From contig NZ_CP077095.1 in the NCBI RefSeq assembly GCF_014268885.2, positions 2,113,501-2,177,500 on the forward strand: a stretch of 64,000 bases of DNA. Reading direction: 5' to 3'. This DNA comes from Pseudomonas xantholysinigenes (lineage in GTDB: Bacteria > Pseudomonadota > Gammaproteobacteria > Pseudomonadales > Pseudomonadaceae). Positions 1-8,416 of the stretch are shown piece by piece. Position 1 is the first letter of the stretch; the number at the start of each line of letters is the position of its first letter. The notes beneath the pieces are model-generated. The model saw only the letters and a program-made list of their open reading frames with translations, was not told the DNA's origin and did not search any database. Both the position numbers and the translations under genes were made by a program.

Positions 1-41
1 GTTCATCGAAGGCCTTCCTTGCTCACAGTGATGACAGGTAA

Positions 42-1262
42 TCAGGCCTCGGCCAGGGTCTTGCCAGGCGCCTTGCGGCCCCACGGCAGCAGCAGCGCGG
101 ACAGGCCCGCGGCAGCGGCGGTGGCCACGGTCAGCACCAGCGCGGTGAGCTGGTAGCTGTGGTTGCGGTCATAGTCCAGGGCGCCCAGCTGGGTGGCCGC
201 CATGGCGCCCAGCTGGTGCACCAGGAACAGCGCGCCGAACACCTTGCCCTTGATCTGGCTGCCGTAGAGGTCGAAGCAGAAGGCCGAGGTCAGTACCACG
301 GTCCCCAGGTAGCTGGCGCCGAAGATGATCGCGAACAGGTACACCGAGGTGGTGCTGGGCTGGACCAGCAGCAGGGCCACCGCCGCGCAGCGCAGCAGGT
401 AGAAGAACGCCAGCAGCGCGCCCTTGTTGTAGCGCGTCGCCAGCCAGCCGGCGAGCAGGCCGCTGATCAGTTCCAGCACGCCGAGCAGGCTCAGGCTGCT
501 GGCCTGGACCGACAGCGCCACCCCTTCGCCCTGCCAGTAGGGCACCAGGTGCACATCGATGAAGGCCATGGTCGCGCCGCAAGTGGCGAAGCTCAACGCC
601 AGCAGCAGGAAGCGCGCGTCACCGAGCAGAAAGCCCAGGGAGGTCGGCTGGTTGTCGCTGGTCGGCTGCGCTGCCAGCGGCACGGTCCTGGCGACCCAGA
701 ACAGCGCCGCGCTCAGCGGCAGCAGGAACACCAGGCCGACCCCGCCGAACAGGGTTTGCCATGGCACCGTCGGCGCCAGCCAGATCCACAGCGGCGACAG
801 CACCACGAAGCCGATCGCGGTACCGTTGGTGACCACGGCAAAGGCGAACGCCTTGGACTTCTCCGTCACCAGGCGGTCGACCAGGATGCCCATCGGCACG
901 TAGGTCATGGCGGCCAGGGCGAAGGCGCCAAGCAGGCCATACAAGACGATGAAGACCATCAGGTGGGTGTCGAACAGGCTGACCCCGAGCAGCACCACGC
1001 CACCGCAGACACTGCCGAGCACCACGGTCCACAGCGGCCCGACGCGGTCGCTCAGGGCACCGACCAGTGGCGAGGCCAGGCCGATGGTCAGGACGAACAG
1101 GGTGCCGCCGGTGGCCAGGGCGGAGCGGCTGCCGCCAAAGTGCGCGGCCAGGTCGACGAAGTACACCTGGAACAGGCCCTTGATGGCACTGGAAAAGAAC
1201 ATGACCAGGAAGCCGACGCTGAGTACGCCGGCCACCAGGGCGGCGCTGTGTTGTTTGTTCAT
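42..1262 (-). CDS. MFS transporter, probable exporter
   Basis: About 406 residues with roughly 12 hydrophobic segments. The MFS loop motif after TM2 is visible (GALSDRVGP). I start at the ATG at 1262 because GGGGA lies 6 nt upstream; an in-frame GTG at 1274 lacks this. It is the last gene of a minus-strand operon, 20 bp after a diiron-oxidase-like gene and downstream of a GNAT gene. By family it moves a small molecule with proton exchange across the inner membrane. The context suggests export of whatever the two enzymes make, which is inference; the substrate cannot be read from sequence. Confidence 0.85.
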   Translation of the reverse strand: MNKQHSAALVAGVLSVGFLVMFFSSAIKGLFQVYFVDLAAHFGGSRSALATGGTLFVLTIGLASPLVGALSDRVGPLWTVVLGSVCGGVVLLGVSLFDTHLMVFIVLYGLLGAFALAAMTYVPMGILVDRLVTEKSKAFAFAVVTNGTAIGFVVLSPLWIWLAPTVPWQTLFGGVGLVFLLPLSAALFWVARTVPLAAQPTSDNQPTSLGFLLGDARFLLLALSFATCGATMAFIDVHLVPYWQGEGVALSVQASSLSLLGVLELISGLLAGWLATRYNKGALLAFFYLLRCAAVALLLVQPSTTSVYLFAIIFGASYLGTVVLTSAFCFDLYGSQIKGKVFGALFLVHQLGAMAATQLGALDYDRNHSYQLTALVLTVATAAAAGLSALLLPWGRKAPGKTLAEA

Positions 1263-1282
1263 GGCGGTCCCCACGGGCTGGC

Positions 1283-2008
1283 TCAGGCCGGAACGGCGAT
1301 GGCGGGTTTGCAGTAGTGCCGGTACATGTCTTCGTACATGTCGTAGAACATCTGGCAGGTGAGGTCGACCGCCTCCAAGGCTTCACGCTGCATCTGTTCG
1401 GTGACGCAGAGCGTGCTGACCAGGGCCAGGCCCTGGGCAACGTGGCCGACGTCTTCTTTTTGGTGGACGGAGAAGAACAGCAGGTCTTTCTCGGTCAGGC
1501 CGTAGACCTTGCCCAGCAACTCGTGGCGGGCCTCGTCGGCGACGGTTTCCAGGTTCTGCCCTTCGCTGGCGATCATCACCGCGGCCGCGCCGATATGATA
1601 GCGCTGCGGATCGCGCACGGCGGCCAGGCGATAGTCGATCAGGCGCTGGGTGGCCGGCAGCGGCGTCTCGGCGTCGCGTTCGGCGTCGCTCACGCCCAGG
1701 GCGCGAATGAAGTTCTGCATCAAGGTCACGTGGTTGTCGGTTCGCGACAGACGGCCGGTCTCTTCCTCGTAGCAGTTGATCAGCAGGGCGCGCTTGAAGG
1801 CAGGCGAGGGGCAGTGGAAGAACAGGTGCTCGACGTAGGTGAGGAAATAGCGGGTCAGCTGATACCCCTGCATGGCCACCTTGCGCAGCAGGTGGATGTT
1901 CCTGGCGCTGGGGTCGAGCAGTTCGCGGAAGATCGGGTGGGCCATGGTCAGGTGGCGGTGCAGGGTGTCTTCCAGGGTCTTCTTGAATTCGCGTTGGCTT
2001 TGCAGCAT
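1283..2008 (-). CDS. Haem-oxygenase-like diiron oxidase/oxygenase (HDO superfamily)
   Basis: This 241-residue all-helical protein matches the iron-containing redox enzyme family. A plausible diiron ligand set is visible: E60, E83, H93 (E-x9-H), E149, and H182-x3-D186-x2-H189, the spacing reported for SznF-type HDO domains. Such enzymes activate O2 for N-oxygenation, C-C cleavage or decarboxylation of amino-acid-like substrates. I chose the ATG at 2008, preceded by AAGGAG; a longer frame to 2164 would run through the GNAT gene. It lies between the GNAT gene (26 bp upstream) and the MFS gene (20 bp downstream). The substrate is unknown. Confidence 0.8.
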   Translation of the reverse strand: MLQSQREFKKTLEDTLHRHLTMAHPIFRELLDPSARNIHLLRKVAMQGYQLTRYFLTYVEHLFFHCPSPAFKRALLINCYEEETGRLSRTDNHVTLMQNFIRALGVSDAERDAETPLPATQRLIDYRLAAVRDPQRYHIGAAAVMIASEGQNLETVADEARHELLGKVYGLTEKDLLFFSVHQKEDVGHVAQGLALVSTLCVTEQMQREALEAVDLTCQMFYDMYEDMYRHYCKPAIAVPA

Positions 2009-2034
2009 GGGGCTCTCCTTGTCTGGGGGCGGGG

Positions 2035-2619
2035 TCAGTTCAGTCCGAGGTGGGTCGCCAGGTGCTCGACCCGCTGGGCCATGTAGTGGCCGCGATGGCG
2101 GACGCCATCGACACGTGCGTAGTCCTCCAGCACGCCGAAGGAGACAAAGCCCAGGCGGCTCCACAGGCGATGGGCGCGGGTTCCCTCGCGCACATCCAGG
2201 GTCAATTGCTCGACGCCGATCTGCCGGGCGCGCTGAACGATTTCACCCAGGGCCTGCTGGACCAGGCCACGTCCGCGGTCACGCGGATGCACCACACCCT
2301 TGGTCAGTTCGGCCAGGTGGCGGCAGTTGGGCATGCCGCTGCGGGTCATCATGGCGAAGCACACCGCGCCCTGGGCGTTTTCACCCAGCAGTGCATGGCC
2401 GCGTCCCTGCTCGATGGCTTGTTGCAGGCCGTGGCAGAACGCATCGGCCTGCTCGGCGCTCATGGCCTGGCGATAGCCCAGGGTGCCGCCGTCGCCGGTG
2501 GTGGCATCGATCAGCTCGACAATGGCCCGGCCAGCGTGTGGGTCGATGCGATCGAGCCAACGCAATGTGCAGTAGGGAGTGTCCTGTTCGCGGGTTTCGC
2601 GGTGTGTTGCCTGCGGCAT
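2035..2619 (-). CDS. GNAT-family N-acetyltransferase
   Basis: A 194-residue protein with an acetyl-CoA-binding GNAT core. The segment around residues 110-125 (KGVVHPRDRGRGLVQQAL) is the R/Q-x-x-G-x-G/A loop of motif A, followed by a strand-helix region containing LWSRLGFVSFG, typical of the C-terminal half. The start at 2619 has GGAG 6 nt upstream. It is the first gene of the three-gene minus-strand operon with the diiron enzyme and MFS transporter. It would acylate an amine of a small molecule or provide self-protection; the substrate is not predictable. Confidence 0.8.
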   Translation of the reverse strand: MPQATHRETREQDTPYCTLRWLDRIDPHAGRAIVELIDATTGDGGTLGYRQAMSAEQADAFCHGLQQAIEQGRGHALLGENAQGAVCFAMMTRSGMPNCRHLAELTKGVVHPRDRGRGLVQQALGEIVQRARQIGVEQLTLDVREGTRAHRLWSRLGFVSFGVLEDYARVDGVRHRGHYMAQRVEHLATHLGLN

Positions 2620-2784
2620 GCCGTGCTCCGTCGGAGGTTCTGTGCGCTCATTAGGAGGCAGGAGGGGCGGAGGAAAACAGGCGGTTACAGGACAAGAGTG
2701 GTGAAGAAAATGACGACATCGCGTGCGCCAGGGTGATTGGCGCGGGCGGGTGCAATTGTCTTGTTGAAAATTCCCGATCTGGCG

Positions 2785-2865
2785 CGGCCCCTGTGGGAGC
2801 GGGCTTGTCGAACCGCCGCACCGCCGCGAACACCGGCGTTGCCAGTGCCAGGTACTGCGTCACCC
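2785..2865. repeat. REP-type palindromic element
   Basis: Contains the core CCTGTGGGAGCGGGCTTGTC followed by GCGAACACCGGCG and GCCAGTGCCAGG, the same arrangement as the elements near 26.2, 53.7, 60.3 and 63.1 kb. It lies in the gap between the GNAT promoter side and the 3' end of the next minus-strand gene. Gap 2620-2784 shows nothing else that I can name. Confidence 0.8.
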
Positions 2866-2867
2866 TT

Positions 2868-3329
2868 TTACCTCCAGAGTGACAGCGCCCCGCAGTACAT
2901 CAGGGTGTTGCACAGCAGTACCTGGCTGGCCATGAAGCCTGCGGCCACGCCCAGAAACCCGATACCGGCGACGAGCCATGGCAACTGTGCTTTCACCCGA
3001 TAGCGCAACAGCCAGGCCGACACACCCGCGCCAGCCAGCAAGCCGGGTAGCGAAAACAGGTGGCCGAGCCCTGCCAGGCCGTCGGATGGAGCGAGCCTGG
3101 ACAGGAGGTGCAGGTAGATCACCAGGGTGGCGAGCGCGCCCGCGGTCGTTCCGCTCAGAAACAGGGCAGGCGCTCGCAGCAGCAGCCCCATGATCAGCGT
3201 CGCCATGGGCACGGCGACGAGGTACCCGCTGCCGATATGCAGCGGGTCGGCACCCAGGCTGGCATAGGCAAGCATGGGTGCGGTCAACAGGATGGAACAG
3301 GCAAGGTCCTTTCTACGCGCCGCCGTCAT
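2868..3329 (-). CDS. Small inner-membrane protein, unknown function
   Basis: The 153-residue protein has four to five hydrophobic helices (about residues 10-27, 37-53, 58-75, 85-107, 114-142) with positively charged ends (MTAARRKD at the start, RYRVK near 110). I do not recognise a named family. It stands alone, downstream in orientation of the hydrolase gene and separated from it by about 70 bp. Its stop codon abuts a REP element. Confidence 0.55.
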   Translation of the reverse strand: MTAARRKDLACSILLTAPMLAYASLGADPLHIGSGYLVAVPMATLIMGLLLRAPALFLSGTTAGALATLVIYLHLLSRLAPSDGLAGLGHLFSLPGLLAGAGVSAWLLRYRVKAQLPWLVAGIGFLGVAAGFMASQVLLCNTLMYCGALSLWR

Positions 3330-3401
3330 CGCCAGCCTCGCTTGCGCTACGAGCCTGCTGCAAGCCTAGCCGAGCTCAAGGTTCCTGCCGCTGCCCGAGC
3401 A

Positions 3402-4442
3402 TCAACCGTCCGCAGGTTGTGCCAGAAACGCGCTGATCAACGCTGCGACCTGCTGTTGGATGACTGCGCGTGGGCGGCTGTTTTCGCCATCCTGGCAGAT
3501 GATGCCATCGCCAGGCACGGCTTCTTCGAGCACCGCCACCGCGCCTGGCTTGCACTCGGCCATGAAACTGAAGTGGCTGGCGTCGCTAATTTCGACGTAA
3601 CGGCTCGACGCTGAGGGCAGGCGCTTGGCCAGGTCGGCGGACTCAAGGCTGGCGGGAAGCGCCTCGGAGGGCGCGCCGGCGGCGATCACCAGCGTCGGTA
3701 CCGACAGCGCGGCGAGGCTTGCGTCGGTCAGCCCGCGTGACAGGCCCAGGTCCAGCGAAACGACGGCAGTGACGCGCGGGTCGCGCCGGCTGGCGGCCAG
3801 GCTGTCCTTGAGGGCAGGGGTGCTGGCGGGATTCATCTGTTTGAAAACGCTGCAACTGGCCAGCCGTGGTTTGTCTTGGCAGTCCTGCGCGAAGCGGTCC
3901 GGGTCGAAGCGGGCACCGGCGATTTCCAGGGCTGTCCAGCCGCCCAGCGAATGGCCGACCACGGCAATGCGTTGCGGCGCGACCCGGCCAAATTTTTCCG
4001 GTTCGGCCGTGACCGCGTCAATGGCCCGGCTCAGGTCCACCGGCCGTTGCCATAGCTGCGCCGCGGCTTGAGGGCTGCGGTCGCGGCTGGTGGTGCCGGG
4101 GTGGTTGACCGCCGCGACGATGTAGCCTTGCCGGGCCAGGGTACTGGCAAGCCAGGCCTGGTTGTTCCAGTTTCCGCCGAAGCCGTGGGAGAGCACCACC
4201 AGCGGGTGTTCGCCGGCTGCCGGGGGCGCATCGGCAACGGCAGCGGCGCCGACGAACACCGCATTGTCGGCGATCAGTCGCGCGGGCGAGGCTGTTGCAC
4301 TGGGGTACCAGACGAACATTTCCAGCGCGCGCTCCTGGCGCGTATCCGCCAGGGTGGCGGACTGGAAGCCGACAGTGCTGTCGGCGGCGAATGCGTTGGC
4401 AGCCAGGCAGGTGAGCAGCAGGGTGCTGAAAGCTGTTTTCAA
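3402..4442 (-). CDS. Exported alpha/beta hydrolase (dienelactone hydrolase / PAF-acetylhydrolase-like)
   Basis: The mature enzyme carries the nucleophile elbow GHSLGG, an oxyanion-type LSHGFGGN segment and a C-terminal SHFSF histidine region, so it is a serine esterase or lipase of the alpha/beta fold. Starting at the TTG at 4442 gives a classical Sec signal peptide (MKTAFSTLLLTCLAANAFA) and 346 residues, with AAGGA 11 nt upstream. A longer in-frame start at 4508 adds an unconvincing Arg-rich extension. It likely acts in the periplasm or outside. Substrate unknown; no operon partner. Confidence 0.8.
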   Translation of the reverse strand: MKTAFSTLLLTCLAANAFAADSTVGFQSATLADTRQERALEMFVWYPSATASPARLIADNAVFVGAAAVADAPPAAGEHPLVVLSHGFGGNWNNQAWLASTLARQGYIVAAVNHPGTTSRDRSPQAAAQLWQRPVDLSRAIDAVTAEPEKFGRVAPQRIAVVGHSLGGWTALEIAGARFDPDRFAQDCQDKPRLASCSVFKQMNPASTPALKDSLAASRRDPRVTAVVSLDLGLSRGLTDASLAALSVPTLVIAAGAPSEALPASLESADLAKRLPSASSRYVEISDASHFSFMAECKPGAVAVLEEAVPGDGIICQDGENSRPRAVIQQQVAALISAFLAQPADG

Positions 4443-4557
4443 TGGCGTTGTCGTCCTTGAGCGCGCACGCGCGTAACAACCCGAAGCAGGTTGTCGGTTC
4501 CATCGCATGCCGCAAAATCCAATAGGGGTATTTGTGCAGCGCTGCCCAGCTTAGTAC

Positions 4558-4776
4558 CAGCCCTTTCAAGGTCTTTGCGTTTTTTCGGATGTGGCCGCTT
4601 CAATTCAAGATTGCCGGGGCTGCGTTGCAGCCCTTTCGCGACACAAGGCCGCTCCTACAGGACGGCACGGTCACCTGGAGCGGCCTTGCCGAGGCGTCGG
4701 ACCGGTCGGAAAGGGTCGCAAAGCGACCCCGGCGAGTCTAAGTCGGACGCCAATTCTCAACACCCTGAAAGGGCTG
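4558..4776. mobile_element. MITE-like insertion, 219 bp, with target-site duplication
   Basis: The element begins CAGCCCTTTCAAGGT and ends with the inverted copy ACCCTGAAAGGGCTG (14 of 15 match). It is flanked on both sides by the direct repeat CAGCTTAGTAC (4547-4557 and 4777-4787), which reads as an 11-bp target-site duplication. It has no coding capacity. Inside lie a GGGCTGC-GTT-GCAGCCC hairpin (4617-4633), a CAAGGCCGCTCCTACAGG REP-type stretch and a GGGTCGC-AAA-GCGACCC hairpin (4713-4729). It would need a transposase in trans, possibly of an IS4-like element, which is inferred from the duplication length only. Confidence 0.75.
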
Positions 4777-4906
4777 CAGCTTAGTACCGCTGCCGGTCGG
4801 CCAGCAAGAGGGGCTCAGGTTATGCCGTGGCACCGCGCAAACGCCTTGGCGTGCTCAGCAAAACCCTCTAGCCTGCGTCCCTCTTTCATTGCCACGGGGT
4901 CCTGAC

Positions 4907-5779
4907 ATGCCATCCATCCGCCGCCGCCACCTGTTGCAGGGTGCCCTGGGCTGTTCCGCCGCCCTGGCGCTGCCGGTCTGGGGCTCGGCGCCGTTGCAAG
5001 GCCAGCTGCAACAGCTCGAGCAATCCGCCGGCATCACCCTCGGCCTGTGGGCCCTCGACACCGCCACCGGCAAGCAACTGGCCTACCGCGCCGAGCAACG
5101 CTTCGCCTTCTGCAGCACCTTCAAGGCCGTGCTGGCCGGTGCCATCCTGCACCGCAGCCAGACCGACAAGGGGCTGCTGGAGCGCCGCATCGCCTACGAT
5201 GCCAGGCAGCTGGTGGTCTATTCGCCGATCACCGAACAGCACGTGGGCACGGGCATGACCGTCGCCGAGCTGTGCGCCGCCACGCTGCAATACAGCGACA
5301 ACACCGCCGGCAATCTGCTGCTGGAGCAGGTCGGTGGCCCGGCGGGGCTCACCGCCTTCGCCCGCCAGCTCGGCGACCCAACCTTCCGTCTGGACCGCAA
5401 CGAACCCACCTTGAACACGGCGCTGCCGGGCGATCCGCGTGACACCACCACGCCCTTGGCCATGGGCGTCACCTTGCAGCGCCTGCTGCTCGGCGATGGC
5501 CTGGGCGCCGTCGGTCGCCAGCAGTTGCAGGACTGGCTCAAGGGCAACACCACCGGCGATGCGCGGATCCGTGCCGGCGTGCCGCAGGGGTGGGTGGTGG
5601 GAGACAAGACCGGTTCGGGCGACTATGGCGTGGCCAACGATGTCGGCATTGTCTGGCCCCCGGGGCGGGCACCTTGGATCGTCGTGGTGTTCAGCCGCGG
5701 CCCGGAGCAGGGCTCGCCGTGGAGCCACGCGCCGATCGCCGCGGCGACGCGCCTCGTGGTGGCGGCGTGGGCGAGCTGA
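4907..5779 (+). CDS. Class A beta-lactamase
   Basis: All class A motifs are present, and with this start they fall on standard Ambler numbers: S70-T-F-K73, S130-D-N132, E166 in NEPTLN, K234-T-G236. It hydrolyses beta-lactams in the periplasm through an acyl-serine intermediate. Residues 5-27 (RRRHLLQGAL then a hydrophobic run) resemble a twin-arginine signal. Cys69 is present but residue 238 is Gly, so the carbapenemase-type C69-C238 disulfide is absent. ATG at 4907 has GGGG 8 nt upstream; an upstream TTG at 4889 is less likely. No AmpR-type regulator is adjacent. It is transcribed toward the fimbrial usher. Confidence 0.93.
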   Translation: MPSIRRRHLLQGALGCSAALALPVWGSAPLQGQLQQLEQSAGITLGLWALDTATGKQLAYRAEQRFAFCSTFKAVLAGAILHRSQTDKGLLERRIAYDARQLVVYSPITEQHVGTGMTVAELCAATLQYSDNTAGNLLLEQVGGPAGLTAFARQLGDPTFRLDRNEPTLNTALPGDPRDTTTPLAMGVTLQRLLLGDGLGAVGRQQLQDWLKGNTTGDARIRAGVPQGWVVGDKTGSGDYGVANDVGIVWPPGRAPWIVVVFSRGPEQGSPWSHAPIAAATRLVVAAWAS

Positions 5780-5789
5780 AGGCTGGGCT

Positions 5790-8330
5790 TCACGGCTGGC
5801 ACACCAGGCGCAGGCGTTCGTAGTTCACTGCCTTGTCCCGTTCCGGCAACTGGTAAGGCGCCGTGCACTGCTGCTCGGCCCATTTCAGGGTCAGGTCGCC
5901 TTTGTCGTGTTCCAGCAGCACCAGCGCCTTGCCACTCGGGTCGGCGATCGCCAGCTGCTTGCCTTCGCCATCCTCGACCGAGGCGCCAAACGGCATCGGC
6001 TGGCCACCGGCGTCGAACAGCTCGAACTGCACGCGGCGTCCGCTCTTGCCGGTGTAGCGCGCCAGCACCACGGCGCCGCGACGCGGCACCAGCTGCTGGG
6101 TGGCGTTGTCGATCTCGATGTCGCCGCCCAGGTCGCGGGTGTCCAGGCTGATCCAGTTGACCCGGTACGGTTGGGCGTTGGGGATGACCGCATAGCCATT
6201 GCGCCCGGTTTCCACGCCGCTGTAGCTGCTGATCTTCGCCCCCTTCACCCCAGGCACTTCGGCCAGGGCGAAGGTCTCGCTGACGGTCTGGCCCAGGTTG
6301 ATGCCGCCACCGTGGGCGACCACCGCGCCGGCGAGGTTCAGGTTCTGCGAATCGTAGCCGCGCCCCTGGCTGTAGCCCAGGCTGATGTCGGCCACCGAGG
6401 TGCGGGTGTTCAGGTTGGCCGAGGCCGACCCGCCGCTGGTACGGCTGTGGCCACCCTGGACCGAGTAGAAGGTGTCGCTGGTTTCCGACAGGTAGCCGTT
6501 GATGCCCGCCTGGGTGGTGGCGTTGCCTTTTTGCGTGGTGCTGGTGATGAACGCGCGCGGGGCGCGCGCACGGCTGCCCAGCGGGAACGACACCGAGAGG
6601 TTGAACTGGGTGTCGTCGTTCGCCGGGCCGTAGCTGCCCAGGTCCTTGGTGCGACTGACATCGACGTTGTAGGTGATGTCGCCCCAGTTGTTGCTGTAGC
6701 CGGCCGACAGGCTCTGCGAGCCGCCACGGTTCCAGTAGCGCTGGTCGGTGGCGGTCAGGTACAGGCTGCCGAACTCGCGGCTGCGGCCCAGGCTCTGGTT
6801 GACGGTCAGGTCGGTGCGAGTCTTGGAGTTGCCGCTGCGCGTGCGCAGGTCATGGCTCAGGTCCTCGATGTGGCTGGTGAGGCTGCGAAAGCCCTCGGTG
6901 GAATAGCGATAGGCCGCCAGGGTGAAGTTGGTGTCGGTACCGGTGAAGGTCTTGGCATACAGCGCCCGCAGGCTGTTGCCCTGGGTGGTCTGGCCCTGGG
7001 CCTTGCTCGAGGAGTGGGTGAGGTCGACGGAAAACGCGCCCAGCAGGGTGTTCAGGCCGCTGCCCACGGCCAGTGCCTTGTAGTTGTCGGTGGCTTGCAG
7101 GCCGACGATGCCAGTCAGGGTGTTGGACAGGCCGTAGGCCAGCGTGGTGCTGAGCATCTGCGGCGTGGCCAGGCCATCGCTGTTGCTGTTGAAGCGGCCG
7201 GCGGACAGGCTGTACTTCACCTGGCCGTCGCGGACCATCAGCGGCAGGCTGGAGAACGCTTGCACGCTGACCCGTCGGCGGCCATCGGCCTCGATGATGG
7301 TGATTTCCAGGTCGCCGTTGGAACCGCTGGGGTAGATGTCACTGATCTCGAACGGCCCTGGTGGGACGCTGGTGGTGTACAGCACGTAGTTGTTCTGGCG
7401 GATCTCCACCGTGGCGCTGGTCTGGGCCACGCCACGCACCACTGGTGCATAGCCGCGTTCGCTGTCGGCGCGCATGCCTTCGTCCGAGGCCAGCTTCAGG
7501 CCACGGTAGCGCACGCTGTCGAACAGGTCGGTGTCGGAGAAGATGTCGCCGGCGCTGAACTGGCCCTTGAGCGCGGTCACGTCGTGCTGCAGGTAGCTGC
7601 GGTTGCTCTTGAAGCTGTCCGGCCGCCCGGTGCCGCTGCTGAAGTTCGACTCGTTGCGCAAGCGCCAGCCCGCCAGGTTGACGCCATTGCGCAGGCTCAG
7701 GTTGTTGGCGATGCGGGTCTGGTCGTCGCCGGCGCTGCGACTGGTGTTGAACTGGTAGTTGATGAACGCCGCGGACACCCCGGCATCCCACAGTTGCGGG
7801 TCGACATAGCCGCGCAGGCCACGCTTCATGGCGAGCTGCGGAATGCTGGCGGCCAGGCGCAGGCGGCTCGAGTCGTAGCTCAGGCTGGCCTGGTCGATCA
7901 GTGTCGGCAGGTTCAGGCAGGCCTGCGCGGCGTCCAGGCGCCCCTGGGTCCTGAGCTTGTCCATGTCGATGCCCAGTTGCTCGAGCAGTTCCAGGGTCAG
8001 GCAGGGTTCCACGCGCCCGCTGGCGGGGTTGCGGTTGAAGTCGATGTCGCGCCGGCCCACCAGCACTTCGTTGCTGTACAGGTCGACCCGGTAGTTGCCC
8101 GGCAACACACTGTTGGCCGACAGCAGCAGTTGCAGGTCGACCGCCGATGGCGCGCCCTGCAGGAACGTGGTGTTGAAGCCTTGCAGTTGCGTGTCGGCCT
8201 CGGCGGCGGCCAGGCCCGGCAGGGTCGCGCAGATGACCAGCGACAGGGCATTGCGCTGCCAGGCTGGGCGAGGCGCGCGCGCGCCTTCGTCGGCGCCGCG
8301 TGCGCGGCGGGGGGCGGTGGACAAAGACAT
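5790..8330 (-). CDS. Fimbrial outer-membrane usher (FimD/PapC/CupD3-like)
   Basis: At 846 residues this has the usual usher length. An Arg-rich start and hydrophobic segment form a signal peptide to about residue 43. The N-terminal chaperone-binding domain follows, beginning near FNTTFLQG. The long beta-barrel with the plug domain contains PVVRGVA and the GPFEISDIYPSGSNGDLEITIIEADG segment typical of ushers. A C-terminal domain ends in a Cys-containing tail. It threads pilin subunits through the outer membrane. It is last in the order pilin, chaperone, usher on the minus strand, 86 bp after the chaperone. No adhesin or second chaperone gene follows. Confidence 0.93.
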   Translation of the reverse strand: MSLSTAPRRARGADEGARAPRPAWQRNALSLVICATLPGLAAAEADTQLQGFNTTFLQGAPSAVDLQLLLSANSVLPGNYRVDLYSNEVLVGRRDIDFNRNPASGRVEPCLTLELLEQLGIDMDKLRTQGRLDAAQACLNLPTLIDQASLSYDSSRLRLAASIPQLAMKRGLRGYVDPQLWDAGVSAAFINYQFNTSRSAGDDQTRIANNLSLRNGVNLAGWRLRNESNFSSGTGRPDSFKSNRSYLQHDVTALKGQFSAGDIFSDTDLFDSVRYRGLKLASDEGMRADSERGYAPVVRGVAQTSATVEIRQNNYVLYTTSVPPGPFEISDIYPSGSNGDLEITIIEADGRRRVSVQAFSSLPLMVRDGQVKYSLSAGRFNSNSDGLATPQMLSTTLAYGLSNTLTGIVGLQATDNYKALAVGSGLNTLLGAFSVDLTHSSSKAQGQTTQGNSLRALYAKTFTGTDTNFTLAAYRYSTEGFRSLTSHIEDLSHDLRTRSGNSKTRTDLTVNQSLGRSREFGSLYLTATDQRYWNRGGSQSLSAGYSNNWGDITYNVDVSRTKDLGSYGPANDDTQFNLSVSFPLGSRARAPRAFITSTTQKGNATTQAGINGYLSETSDTFYSVQGGHSRTSGGSASANLNTRTSVADISLGYSQGRGYDSQNLNLAGAVVAHGGGINLGQTVSETFALAEVPGVKGAKISSYSGVETGRNGYAVIPNAQPYRVNWISLDTRDLGGDIEIDNATQQLVPRRGAVVLARYTGKSGRRVQFELFDAGGQPMPFGASVEDGEGKQLAIADPSGKALVLLEHDKGDLTLKWAEQQCTAPYQLPERDKAVNYERLRLVCQP

Positions 8331-8416
8331 ACGAGGAACCTATTTCATGTCCCGGCACGGGCTGGGCACGGGGAAGCCGCGCGCGACGGAGCACGCGAGA
8401 TCAGAGCGCAACGGTT

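Noticed and set aside
159..1316. Long plus-strand ORF opposite the MFS gene
   Set aside because: Gln/Arg/His/Gly-rich translation typical of the complement of GC-rich coding sequence; the minus-strand frame encodes a clear transporter.
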